Below are positions 49,987 to 62,506 of a DNA stretch of 64,000 nucleotides, piece after piece. The notes below the pieces were generated by a model. The model was not told where the DNA came from. It saw nothing but the letters and a program-made list of their open reading frames with translations, and made no database searches. The stretch is from Typha latifolia (lineage: Eukaryota; Streptophyta; Magnoliopsida; Poales; Typhaceae), in assembly GCA_019914945.1 (NCBI GenBank), contig CM034107.1, positions 1,426,001-1,490,000 on the forward strand. The letters are read 5' to 3'. The first letter of the stretch is position 1. The number at the start of each line of letters is the position of its first letter. A program made the translations under genes and the position numbers.

Positions 49987-50678
49987 ATGAGGAAACTCTT
50001 GCTGCCACTCTCCTCCTCCTCCACCTCCTCCTCCCGATTTCGTCTTCTCTCAACCTCTGTCTCTCCCATATCCGACTCTGACTATCACCTCACGGAACTC
50101 CGCCGCCTCCTCCCCCTCCTCCTCTCCTCCGACCACCACTCCACCGCCTTCTCCCTCCTCTCCACCGTCCTCCTCCTCCGCCCACCCCTCGCCTCCCTCC
50201 CCATCTCTACTATCGTCTCCCACCTCTCCTCCCACTCCGACCTCGCCCCGTCCCTCACCCTCCTCACCACCCTCCGCCACCACCCTCTCCGCCCTTCCCC
50301 CTCCCCTTCGCCTCCCCTCTCGTGTCCTCCTTCTTCTCCAATCGCCGCCCTAAGGACGCCGCCAAAGTCTTCTTTTGGCTTTGCCGCGTGGATTCCCCTT
50401 GCCGACCCGACGCCGAGACGTACCGGGTGGCTGTCGAGGGGTTCTGCTGGCACGGGAGGATGGTTGATGCCCTCAAGGCGGTGAAGGAGATGGTGAGCGA
50501 TGGGATCGCGGTCGGCGAGGTATTGAGGAAGGAGTTGTGTAAGGGCTTGATGCAGGAGGCAAGGATTGAGGAGGCCTGGGAGGTGGAGGAAGCGTTGAAA
50601 GGGGTGGAGGAGGAAGGAGGTAAGGATGGTAAGGTGCTTGAGGTGCTTGAGAGATTGATTAGAGTGTGGGAAGAGTGA
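49987..50678 (+). pseudogene. PPR-like protein gene with a reading-frame break
   Basis: The gene starts MRKLLLPLSSSSTSSSRF, an arginine/serine-rich N-terminus like an organelle-targeting peptide. It continues in one frame to about 50285 (TLLTTLRHHPLRP). The natural continuation, PFPLPFASPLVSSFFSNRR then PKDAAKVFFWL, is in another frame from about 50292. That frame runs to the stop at 50676-50678 and includes a PPR-type helix pair (PDAETYRVAVEGFCWHGRMVDALKAVKEM). The total, 692 nt, is one base short of a multiple of three, so a single-base loss in a C-rich run would explain the break; a sequencing error is as likely as true decay. I label it pseudogene only because the frame is open in no single reading. 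An intact gene would encode about 230 residues. I cannot name the PPR subfamily. Confidence 0.6.
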
Positions 50679-53593
50679 TGGAAGGTAAGTTCTCTATGTT
50701 TATTTTCTTTCTTTTTTTTATCATAATTTGTGTTGAGATTTGATATTATATGAGATTTTAACTTTTGGGTGTTCATCAAGTTAGCATTTTTATTAGGTAT
50801 CTGGAGGTTATTTTGTAGTTTATGCAAATTGACAGAGCCATGAGCTATTAGATTTTGGTGAAGAATGAAAGCTGAGGCCATAAGAGAGTAATGATTCTGA
50901 TGACTTGTAATGGCATTGTACAATTTACTAGAGCTTGAGCACTAGCATTGACTCAGTTTTGGGCTTACATTCATGGTTTCATTTGTTTGAGCACAACATT
51001 AACTTCAATGTAATTTGCAAATAAATTTACCCAATACGAGGTCATAACATAGTGATACTTGTGAGTAAACAGTCATTACATTTGACGTGTTGTACAATTG
51101 AGCTGTCTAGAAATACTGTAATACACAAATGCTTTGTCAAGTTTCGACACGGATATGGGTCAGTCAAAAAGATGTAAAACTCGGAAGGAAGGATGATGCT
51201 GGTGTGGTTGCCTCCCTGTGGATCATAGAACGGTCCTAATAATAGTTCTAATGTTCTGGATCAGCATAGTATCTGAGTAGAAATGGCTGCTCTACCCCTT
51301 ATGGTTCAAATGGAGCAGACAATCAAGTCAAGTTCTATTATTTTCTGTCGGGTTGGGTGTAGCTATTATATGCTATCTCTGTTGTTCTGTTCTATTACTG
51401 ATGCCAACTCATCAGCTACTGGAATTTCTAGAATTGATATCTTTAAGACTTTGCCGCCTGAATAGTGACAAATTGCAGTCTCGTTTTGTCATCTGCCCTT
51501 CTGTTTCTCTGGCTCTCCCACAGATGCAATTTAGGAAATGATAATACAAATGATGTATGGGACGAAAAGGAACTCCATAGTGTCTACGCATTTACTTTAC
51601 TTTCTTACTGAATATTTTCCCATTGTGACAAGTGATAATCATTGCCAAAAATTTGTATGTCTCATTGTCAGATTGAATAGGATCTCCAGGTTTTATCGTT
51701 CTTCTGTTATGCTCATTAAGACTGTGTGAAACATTCTGTTATTCTCTTGATGCATGAACAGCGGAGTTGTTAGAGAAGTAGTGGAGGGTTTGTCTCATAT
51801 TCTGAGTCAGTGGCACACTTAATGACCAGCTCACCGCAATCACACTACTTAGATTCCCTCAAGGTATAAGCTATCTGTGTGAAGGTTGGAAACCTCATTT
51901 TTTCTGTACGTGGTGCTGTTCATGCATATGATGAGATACATAAGACATGCCAAGACTGAGTTAACATGCTAAAGAAATTTAACTCCTAGAGAAAACTTTT
52001 CTCATTTTGCCTTCAGAGAGTAAGCAGGTGTCCAAGTAACTTTGGTGATACAGTTATTTTTTCTTGAAAAAGTCACTTGTTTGAACTACATGAATGGGTA
52101 AGAAGCTTGTCCTGTTCTTATTTATTAGATCAAGATTTAGGTATATATATATAATCTCCATATTATTACTCATAAACCACTTTTTACGTTCTATTTAAGA
52201 AATCAGATACATTTATATTATCATGCAGGTTATTGTGACGCAGTGGTCGAGCTCAGGCCATCATTGTAACTATTGAGGTCAATTACAACCGCTTGTACCC
52301 AGCAACCATAGTACCTTCAAGAAGATGACTGGCAGACCAAATATAACTCTAGGATGTTCTTGGAAGCAAAAATGATTGAAGTCAGCCTCATTCAAAACCA
52401 ACACTTAGAAGTTACCGAATCTTCTTCCAGGATGGTTGAACTGGTTTATATGCTTCCAGATATCCTTTCCCTGTCTTTCTCTTCTAATCTTTGATGCCAA
52501 GTCTTGTGGGCTTATAGAAATGCACTCAAATCTTATACAGTAACAAGTAATTCGAGAGGTCAGTGTCATGACTCATGAATCAGCTCCTGTTTGCCTTAGG
52601 CTTGTCGAACAGAAAAACTTCTACCCTTCTGGATACTTTGAACAATTCTTTGTACTTCTCTATCTCGTGGAGGGGATTACGGATCCAATTTGGATCAGCC
52701 ATTTGATCAATTCAATGGAGTATTATTTCAGTGTTGCGATAGTGGAATAAATGTCTCATAATTGTATTTTGTATCTATAAACATATTGGAACAGGCAGAG
52801 GATTAACACATATATACCGATTGATAATTCTCCACCGTACGCATGTTCCCACGTACTAATGAACTAGCTATCTTCCTTAAAAGTCTCTCGGAAATATTAT
52901 ATGGTTTTAAATTATGCCCTGATTTAATTACTTTTTTTGCAAAAGAAATTGCAAAAGGGCGTTAGGTAAATAAAACGCAGTGGTAATTTGGCAAAATTAA
53001 TTAGCTTATTGGCCTTAATTAATAGGAGGCAAAAAATAAAAGAATATTTATCTCTGGGATTTAATTGTATATATTAAATACTATTGTTTTAAATAATACC
53101 AAATATATACATATATATATATATTTATATATCTCGACATCCTAATCTATTTAATTTATGCCACAAATACGTATGCCTCTTAAAATCCAAACTCTTTCTC
53201 GTTGGCTTCGTGCACGGTGTATTGCACGACGGAAGCGCGTATTTTTTTATTCTCTCTCTCTCTCTCTCTCCTCTCTCCTCTCTCCTCTCTCCTCTCTCTC
53301 ATCGATTTGGTCAATTCTCTTGACTCTACTCCGCCGGCCAAAGTAGAAGAGCTCGTCTTGTCTCCCATCTCTCTTTCTTTTCTCCTTCTAATCCCGTGGT
53401 CAAAGAGAGGAGGAGAGGTTGGTTGGTCTTCGATATTACTAAGAGGAAGGAAGGAGAGGAAACGAAGAAGAGTTTAGATCGAGGCAAGATCCATACTGTT
53501 CCTTTTATTTTTAAGAAGAAGAAGAAGAAAATTTGAGGAAGATCCAACTCGATTTAGATCCGCTCTCGATCTAAATTGGATCATTGTGAAGAG
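50679..53593. other. PPR-like 3' region and ALIS upstream region
   Basis: A donor-like ggtaagttc stands 6 bp after the PPR stop, so the transcript may have a spliced 3' UTR. No supported gene follows. The right part contains a TA repeat (53103-53133) and a CT microsatellite (53251-53300). The ALIS 5' UTR, rich in GA/AAG, occupies the last 250 bp. Confidence 0.5.
53251..53300. repeat. CT microsatellite upstream of ALIS
   Basis: A 50-bp pure pyrimidine tract of CT and CTCC steps lies about 300 bp upstream of the ALIS start codon. Such tracts are common near plant transcription starts and can bind GAGA-type factors. Confidence 0.9.
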
Positions 53594-56500
53594 ATGATGA
53601 ACCAAGCGGGTGGGTCGACCTCGGGATCGGGGGACGCGGCGCCCGCTCCCAGGAGGAATTCGAAGAGACCTAAGTGTAATCTCTCCTCAAAATATCTTCT
53701 TTTTTATGTTTTTTTTTTTCGGTTGATCTCTTGTGGAGTATTTGCTCTGAAAGGTTCTGGGGTCTTCTTAGAACTAACTATCTATGTGTGCTTTGCTAGC
53801 TCTTTGCTTCCTTTAGGTCTGTTTGGACAGCCTATTTTGGGCTTTTCTAAAATTGGTGGGTGGTTTGGATCTTAGATTGGTTCTCTTGCATATTTGGGCT
53901 TTTTTTTTTGCTTCTCCGACCACTATGTTAATTTAATTTATCGAAGTTATTTTCCCTGGATTGGGGGAAAGTTTATATTCTACCATCTGTTTGTTTGTAA
54001 GAAATTCAGAATGCTAAATTTGTTTGCGATTTTCACTTAAAAAAATTTAAAGGTGTGTTTTGTTGTCTGGTGTGCAGATTCGAGGTTTACACAGCAAGAG
54101 CTCCCAGCTTGCAAGCCAATTCTCACTCCCCAATGGGTAAACATCTGTACTGTAATGTGGTTTCTGAATATGTTATGGGGTACTTATTGTACCTCGGAAA
54201 TCTGTTGTGATTGCCTAATCTGACAGTTAACATACTAAACATACTATATTGTTTAGGTCATCTCGGTATTTACTCTTATCGGCGTCATATTCATCCCCAT
54301 AGGTGTTGCTTCGCTATTAGCTTCCAATAAAGTACGCCAAATTTCAATTTCTGACTTCTGAATCAATTTTAATTCTGATATTTCTCTTTTTCTGGACTTC
54401 TGAATTTGCATCTTTATTTTGTAGGTGGTTGAAATTGTTGATCGTTATGAGACTGAGTGTGTACCCAAGAACATGACCAATGATAAGGTTGCTTATATCC
54501 GAAATGCAGCAATTGATAAAACCTGCACAAGAACTCTTAAGGTAATGAGATTCTTGTTTCATGTATTTCACTAATATATAATCTAGAAAGAGAAACTTGG
54601 AAGAGGTAGTCATGATTATAAGTAACGTGAGATTGGATTATATCATTTTAAAGGTTTTCATGCAGTGAGAGAGTAGATGCTTTTAAGAATCAAATGAAAG
54701 AAGAACTTGGTTAAACCATTGAGAAGTGTTAACATGAAACGCCGGTTTTTTTTGCAGGTTCCAAAGGATATGGATCAACCTATTTATGTCTACTATCAAC
54801 TTGATAACTTCTACCAGAACCATAGGAGGTATGCATCTACCCCTTAAGCTAGAAATATTGTATCCTTTCATGTTGGTTAAATGGCCATTAGATTATGGTC
54901 AATTATCTTTGTCCTTTTCTCCCTCACAATGAAGTACATGTACTAAACAACGCTTATCAATTTCGTACAATCTAGTGGTCTGAATCTTTAGCGATGAGTT
55001 TTGTAATGTTGGCAGTTTTAACCTATCTTTATAGCACCATCTCTGCTTTACACAAAATAAGAACTCGTATTTTGAAATTTTTAGCAAGTCAATGAGTGAT
55101 GCATTTCAAATTCAGGTATGTGAAGAGCCGAAATGATGCACAGTTGAAGGACGCGGGAAAGGCAAACGAGACGGACAATTGTGATCCTGAAAAGACTACT
55201 GCTGATGGTTCTCTGATTGTCCCTTGTGGTCTGATAGCATGGAGCTTGTTTAATGATACATACAGCTTTACTCTTGGCAACAAAAACTTGAGTGTGAACA
55301 AGAAAAACATTTCCTGGAAGAGTGATAGGAACCACAAGTTTGGAAAGGACGTCTATCCTAAGAACTTCCAGAATGGAACTCTAATAGGTGGTGCTAAACT
55401 TGACCCAAATAAATCTGTAAGTGCCATGGAGCTTTTGTTTAAAGACTATTGATTACTCTTTCACCTATTGATTAGTGTCATTTCTGGAGGATAAATTGCT
55501 TAGCTTGAGGTTTCAGCACTTACAGAAATATAGGGTCCAATTTCTATGTAGCTATACTTTTTCTGCTTCCTCTTGTCTGATAACCAAAACTAGCTAATGA
55601 TAATTTGTAGCCAAATTTTGATGGTTCATAATATAGATATATAAACATAATTGTTGTTATTTCTTCAGTGTTACTAAGAATTCTAGGGTCCAACTTGTTC
55701 CTGCTTTGGGGCACATTTTAGACCTCTAGTTCTGGCATATAGAGTCTGCTTGTGAACACCAATTCGTCAAAATCAATTTGAGTCCTTCTACACTTCCATT
55801 TGAATTGGATAGAAGTATTTTATACTAAGAAAATTAACCTATGAGGATACTAATATTGTATGGATTTCCAAATGAGCAGCTGAGCGAGCAGGAGGACCTC
55901 ATTGTTTGGATGCGTACTGCAGCCCTGCCAACATTCAGAAAGTTGTATGGGAGGATTGAGGTGGATCTCAAAGAAAATGATACCATAACAGTGACACTAG
56001 AAAACAATTACAACACGTACAGTTTCAATGGCAAGAAGAAGTTGGTTCTTTCCACAGCAAGCTGGCTTGGAGGAAAAAATGACTTTCTGGGCATTGCATA
56101 CCTCACTGTTGGTGGATCATGCTTCTTTCTTGCAACGGCATTTACTGTGATATACTTGGTAAAACCAAGGTGAGTGATCATGAACAGCCACAGGCACTGA
56201 TTTAACATTTAGAAGCTACTTCAGTATGAAATTGATAACAAAATGAAATTTGCTGACTATTGATTAGATCTCAGATTTTTATGTGATCCTTTTAGTAATA
56301 TTTCTGATGCAGAATTGGTTTGTTTAATTTTTGTAAAATTGTTCTCAGTGATCTAACTATAATGGCTCCATGCAAAGTATAGATTAATATGCTGAATTCT
56401 GGTGTCTTTTTTCTCTTCCCCTGATAGTTGTCTAAATACCAGATAACATTGAAAGTATATCTATATGCAATAACTCCTAGTCCCTTTTGATGGATCCATA

Positions 56501-57306
56501 TTTTGTCGAGAAATCAGATAATATAGTTTTTCATTTTTTTTCATGATTTTAATTGCCTCTTGCACAAGCGATGTTATGCTAAATCTCTATTCCTCAAATT
56601 TGATATTACTTAAATGATTAAATCATTGAGAAATCTTTACAGATAGTAGATATGTTAGAACCACTTGTACCCATGTGTATAAATGCATAATTCTTGGTAG
56701 AGCTTTAATTATATGAGAATGGAGAAAGAAGCTCTTTTTTCAATCAGACTTATAACAGTAAAAAAAATCTGATGTTGGTTATGAACAATATGCAATAATC
56801 TTCTAAATTTCCAGCGGTTAAGATGACTATTCTCTTTCTTCAAAAAAGAAAAAAAAAACTTGACTATTGTTGATCATGGGTTTGGCGCTCAATTTCCTAA
56901 TAAGCAGGAAGCTTGAAGATGTTCAAAACTGTTGATATGCTATTCTTAGCAGTATGTTGCACAAAGATAGCCTTGCAGTTTTAACCCTCATGATCTGAAT
57001 CTGATTGTCATGTATCTAATGAATCTAATAAAATGGTATGTATTACAATATTGCTGTTAAGCATTGTTCTGAACCGTAAAAGAAAGTGAACTTTCTATAG
57101 AGTGTTTATAAACTTATAATGTGTCTGACGAGGAGTTAGTTCTTGTACATATACACAATAGTTTTAAGATCTACTGGAGTATAGTTTGAAGATGCCAATT
57201 CTTGTTTCAATTTGCTGCTGCTTGATGATTCGCTTGCTTTCCTTTTTGCAGGAAGCTTGGAGATCCTTCATACTTGTCTTGGAACAGGAACCCTTCAGGC
57301 CGCTAA
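53594..57306 (+). CDS. ALIS: ALA-interacting subunit (CDC50/LEM3 family)
   Basis: ALIS proteins are beta-subunits of P4-type ATPase phospholipid flippases (ALA), needed for their exit from the ER and activity. Eight exons encode 349 residues: 53594-53675, 54078-54136, 54257-54331, 54425-54541, 54758-54828, 55116-55416, 55880-56169 and 57252-57306. Transmembrane helix 1 is at about 45-67 ([20 protein letters not shown]) and helix 2 at about 300-325 ([16 protein letters not shown]). Between them is the lumenal domain with [20 protein letters not shown], the [14 protein letters not shown] motif and several N-glycosylation sites (NGT, NDT). The start is the first of two consecutive ATGs; upstream in-frame codons contain no ATG. 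The length fits ALIS1/3; the exact paralogue is unresolved. An AATAAA lies at 57479-57484. Confidence 0.95.
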
Positions 57307-58517
57307 TGGTTTCACAATTTGATGACACGCCTTGTATCTCCTGACATGTATCTTAAATTCATACTGCAATGGTCAACCAGATATATATCATCTAGTGTGT
57401 CTGTATGTATGCTCCAGTGAGGTCTTGGATTTTGCGTTCAAACCAGCCCTGACTATAATGGATGTGTGATTTTTAGCTAATAAAAATTTATACAAAAAAT
57501 TTGTTCTTTGCCTTCCCGAATGTCCTGAGCTAAGCAGATTGTTTCTTGTTATAGAAGTATTATGAATTGCTTTTTAATTACTTCCTAGCTAACTTAAGAT
57601 TGATTTGGTTTTCTGATCCTGGTTGTTTGGGGATTGAGATGCGGTACAGACAGACCTTGTGCGAGTCGGTCTACCTTGTTGGAGATGAGCCGAGATCCCA
57701 TACATTCAACTGTTGTGATTATGTCTGTTCAAATTCTCTGACCTCTATTTCTTTTTGGACATGATAATGCATTGATTCAAGGGTTTTGGGGGGGGAGGGA
57801 GGATATTTTCATCGATTTTTATATGTATTTTCTGAACTTTTTCTTTACCACGTACACTTTACTGGGGAAAAGCCAGAAATATAATTTGACCACTGATATC
57901 ATCCTCCATGTTCTCATTCCATCTCAGTATTAATGTATTCAGTACATGTCTACAGGGTAACAGGGGTTAAAAAAGAATTTTCTTTAGGTTCTTATGTAAT
58001 ACAAAGTTTCTGCTAGTCTTGACCTACATGCAACTGATTGGTTTTTTGGCAACCATATCTGGAAGAATACATGAAGTTTTTACAAATAGATCAGTCGGTC
58101 CCCAGCCCGGGCTTGCGGGCACCAACACATAGGTGAAGAAATTATTGATCTGTCTATCAAAATAAATTTCATTCAGTTTGTCACGAAGGTACTTTCCTAT
58201 GTAAAACCAAACATGGGGAAGACAGATAATTCCATTGAAGCAGGAGAGAAGAAAATTGTTATTTGTAACTTGATATCGAGAAACAGGACAATTACCTATG
58301 ATGGTTCACTTAAATCTTTAAGATCCATGACTTCCGCATAATCATACAACAAGGGATAAAAGAAAATTTCAAGGCTAACCAGGCTATGTTCACTCTTTAA
58401 GGTGGAAAGCAACTTTGACTAAGAAAGTGCACAGCCAATATATCTGTGCCAAAGACCACTCAGGATGTAAACAGCAGAAGGTTCTCGCATCACATGAGAG
58501 AACCAAATAGCAAGGGC
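57307..58517. other. Convergent intergenic region ALIS / coatomer epsilon
   Basis: The interval holds two 3' UTRs in convergent orientation. A short G-run (ggggggga near 57790) is the only oddity. No gene is supported. Confidence 0.5.
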
Positions 58518-61500
58518 TTATGCAATAGCTTGAACAGCTTTCTCAAAGCTATCTTCGGCAGCAGAGCTCCGCTTAACAAGCTCATGATCAGGATTTGACA
58601 ACTTCAACTGGCTGCAGAAGCAAAATATGAAATAAGTAGCAATATAGCATGTTACTACCACATAACATCAGTAACTGCTTAACAGAACAGAATTTCTATG
58701 AAGAATAAGATACACGAAGGAACAAGATATGTGGGTCTGTAATGCTTCTACCTAAAGCCCATGGAGCAAGCAGTGTAAATGTTTGAATGCACTCCATTAT
58801 GTAACATGCTATATTGCTATATACTTCCACATATCTGAAAGAGTCTGGTGATTAAATCTGGGCACTATACTCATCCAAAACTTTTTTAAGATCCTCGTTT
58901 CATCTCAAAAATAGTTATAAGTGCTTAAGAAAAGGGATACTGTTTAAGTCAGCATTAGCTTCATTTTCAAGTGTATCAAATATGTAAACCAAAGCAATAC
59001 TTGAAATACTGTTATTCTAAACACATTAAACATGTCATGAAGCACAACACATTCAGATTTGCAAATAGAATGCTTTAGATGGTTTCTTCCAGTTCTTTTG
59101 TTTGACTTCCAGTATCTTCATATAAGAATTTTCCACGTACTGGAATAAGTTTCAATGATCTATTTTAATATTTTGTGGCTCGATGATGTATGTCCCATGT
59201 GTAATATTCATCCAGGACTTGCAAAAATCTTTTGTATGCAGATTTTCTGAAGAAATCAAACAACTTTTGGATTGAGATGTTTAAGATTTTCCAGCATATC
59301 TTGGGGATACCCGAATGAATCTCCAAGATAAAGAACAGACTAATTATAAAGCTGCTTTTTGTGGGGCCATGCATGCGGCCGCTATGCAATCAGGAAGGAG
59401 GAATATCTAGGAGGAGACAAATTAGCTAAGCTAGTGACTATGCCAACAAAACCAGTTTTCTTTGGAGGAATGTCTCAGAAGCTATGCAGATAGGAGATGT
59501 TCCAACAGATCAGCATCTAAAAAGTCTGTGATGAATATATTACTAGTTTGTAACAATATAGTGACTCCAAAGTGGTATGAATCATAGGTGCATATTAAGC
59601 ATCGGAATTCAGAAGTCCTAGAGCCCAAGGAGAGAATCTTGATTTTCTATTTTCTCTGCTATTGCTAATGAACATGATCTTGTAAAAATTGCAATACTGA
59701 GGTGAACTTGCATATCTTTGAATATAACTCAGAACATTATTCACTACCTAAAGTATCGTGATGATGATTTGCCAAGGTGGAGACTGCAGACAATTAGGTT
59801 AGCCAGAGCTTCTGCATCTTTTGCATCCTGCAAAATTACGAGACAGCTTTCTCAGTTCTTTGATTAAATATTTATTTTCTGACAATTCAAAAAATAAAAA
59901 AAGGAATGGCTTTTATGTACAGAACCAAATCAGGAATCTTGTAATAATAAGAAAAGATATGTTCAGTACCTTGTTTAGTGCTTCAAGCAACAGAGATTCA
60001 GCTTCATCAAAGCGCCCCATGTGCATACAACAGACTGCCTTACCATTCAGAATCACGCCAGTCAACTGATACTTTTCAGACAAGTCTTGGAAAATGAGGT
60101 ATGCTTCCTGTATCTTAGATCCACCCTAACATCCCAAAAGAGAGAAAATTAATGACCAATAGGCTTTAAATTTCTCAATCTATATAGAAAATTCTGGAAG
60201 AGTCCAACCACAGCTAGGTTTAGCCATGCATTTGCAAGTTGTGTCAGCGTATGGTCTTCATCAACTTGTTGCATGATCTTGAGTTGTTTCTCTGCATAGT
60301 CTGACCGATGCATCTTAATGTATATCTGAACATTCAATGCATGCCTGCAAACAAGCAGCAGAACCAAATAAGACAAAATACTTGCAGATGAGGCCAATTG
60401 GGCTGAACAAGTCTTCGGCATGCCTTGAGAAGAGCAACAATTAGGTATATCAATTACAAACACAGCTTGTTAGCAGCCTAAAGAAGCTATGTCACAGTTC
60501 ACACTCAACAGTATGATGTGATAGCTTTCATCTTGGCCAAGGTCTAAATTCATATCATTATCACATAACCACAGGCACAGTATACGCAAAATTTCAACTG
60601 ACTGTGATCTTTACTACTATTGACCACTAAAGTTAAACTGCGTTAGAGCTAGAATAAGTTTTCCTTATATAGATAGGCCATTATATTGATATCAGTTTCT
60701 ATTGTTCAGCCAAGACAGTAAAATCTCTCATCAAAATATGAACCCATATTTTTTGTCAAGGTTTAGATATATTGAGGTCCTAGGTCAGATTCCATCCAAC
60801 CTTCAAAGAGATGGAAAGAAGAAACTTTTTATGGCTCAAAGTGAGGTTCTTCATGATAATTACTGCCAAGGGAATTGCAGTTGCTTGTGCAGCTAGCCAC
60901 AACAAGGTGGAGTAATGGCAGATTCTATAAACCTGAACACTACTATCTCAAAATGAGGATGAACTGTACCAGGTTCACCACAGATCTGCTACTAGAGTGT
61001 AAAAATCAAATCAAGAAGATTTACGGTAGTGATCAATATTATGACAACCTTTATTGGAGTCTACTTTTGTATGGAGACAGATATGGTCCATAAATACAAA
61101 AGATTAATATTTCGATTCATTTTCCAAAACAAAACTGTTTTCTTTTTTTTCTTCTTATTCTTGTTCTTCTGATTCTTCTTATTCTTCTTTTACTGATTGC
61201 ATTAAAATTCCTTCACACATTTAAGAAGAAAAGTGTTCCAGTGAAGGCATAACTAGAAAATTAAACTCACAGTTCCATAGTTCCTCCAGAGTTTGTATGC
61301 TTGAGAGCCTCACTGTAGTCTTGCTCATGCATATATATAATCCCTGCAATTAGTCGCAGAACGGGATTGTTTCCTATTGCCGAATCACTCAACCACTCCT
61401 TGAGACTGGAGATCGCAGCTTCCTTCAAAATTAAAAGAAACCGGAAAAATTTTATGAGCTTGGAAAACTTATGCAAACCAGTGTGATAGAAACACAAGAC

Positions 61501-62458
61501 AAACTAATGAGATAATGGGGACCATGAAGAAAATAACTGCTTAATGATTGACTGATTGTTCTATAAACTGCTTCAGAACTTCCTTAGAATCTTCACAATA
61601 TCTGGTTTGACATTTATAAGATCCACATATGAGCTGATTACTTTTACTGCCCGCTACCATGCTGCCCTAGGCAAATCAAGGAACACATGTGCATAGCACG
61701 CAGCGCGCCAGCACCTAATAATTTCCTCTAATAAACAAAATGACTACACAAGTCAAATATAACTATTAGACAATCATCAGAATTGTTCTATAGAACCAAA
61801 AAATTAGGCAAAATTACGGCATTTCAGCACTCCACAATACAGATCTAGCAGACCCATTGACACAACTGGAACATATCAGTTGCTCAAGAAATTGTTTGGT
61901 AAAATGTTATCCAGTAATAATTAAAGCAATTTAACACGAAAACTCAAATTTCCTTAAATGGATCTATCAGAACTATGAAATCTTCGGCTCCTCCGCTCTA
62001 TGATTCAGTAAATAAACTAAATTTTGAAATCACATAATCCCAGATCCAAAAAAATCAAACCAAACAACGAGATCCCAGAGCAGATCTCCACACCCAAATC
62101 AAGATCTAGCTTCAAAGAACCAACCTTTTTGCCTGCGACATAGAGTGCGAGCAACTTCACGGCCTGGAGAGCGGTGGGCGCGGATTCGCGGACCTCTTCG
62201 ATCACAAGCTGCACGAATCACGTGAGATCGGGTCAAATATCGCAGCTTTATGGTGGGAAAGAGAGATCTAAGAAGGAGGAGGGTGAGGAGGAAGACCTTG
62301 TGAGATCCAAGGGCGATGTACGCGCGGTAAAGGAGGGCATCGCGCTCGAGCTCTTCTTCCGGGCTAAGGTTCGAGATGTTGCTGTTAGCGATCGTTGCCT
62401 GGTACGCGCCGAGGTAGAAGCTATTGCGGACGCCGAAGAGGAGATCAGGAGAAGCCAT
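58518..62458 (-). CDS. COPE: Coatomer subunit epsilon
   Basis: Epsilon-COP is a TPR-fold subunit that stabilises alpha-COP in the COPI coat, which carries cargo back from Golgi to ER. Seven exons, 62297-62458, 62125-62208, 61271-61422, 60209-60344, 59970-60125, 59748-59827 and 58518-58611, total 864 nt and encode 287 residues, close to the 290 or so of plant homologues. Conserved stretches are LFGVRNSFYLGAYQ at the N-terminus, RDALLYRAYIALGS, the helical repeats (HALNVQIYIKMHRSDYAEKQL, AWLNLAVGGSKIQEAY) and NPDHELVKRSSAAEDSFEKA near the end. All borders are GT/AG and phases agree. A GA/CT tract sits just ahead of the start in the 5' UTR. Confidence 0.95.
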
Positions 62459-62472
62459 TGATGATGCCGAGC

Positions 62473-62506
<34 letters not shown>

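Noticed and set aside
50050..50453. Gly/Arg/Glu-rich minus-strand frames over the PPR-like gene
   Set aside because: Antisense to a CT-rich coding stretch; low complexity and no recognisable domain.
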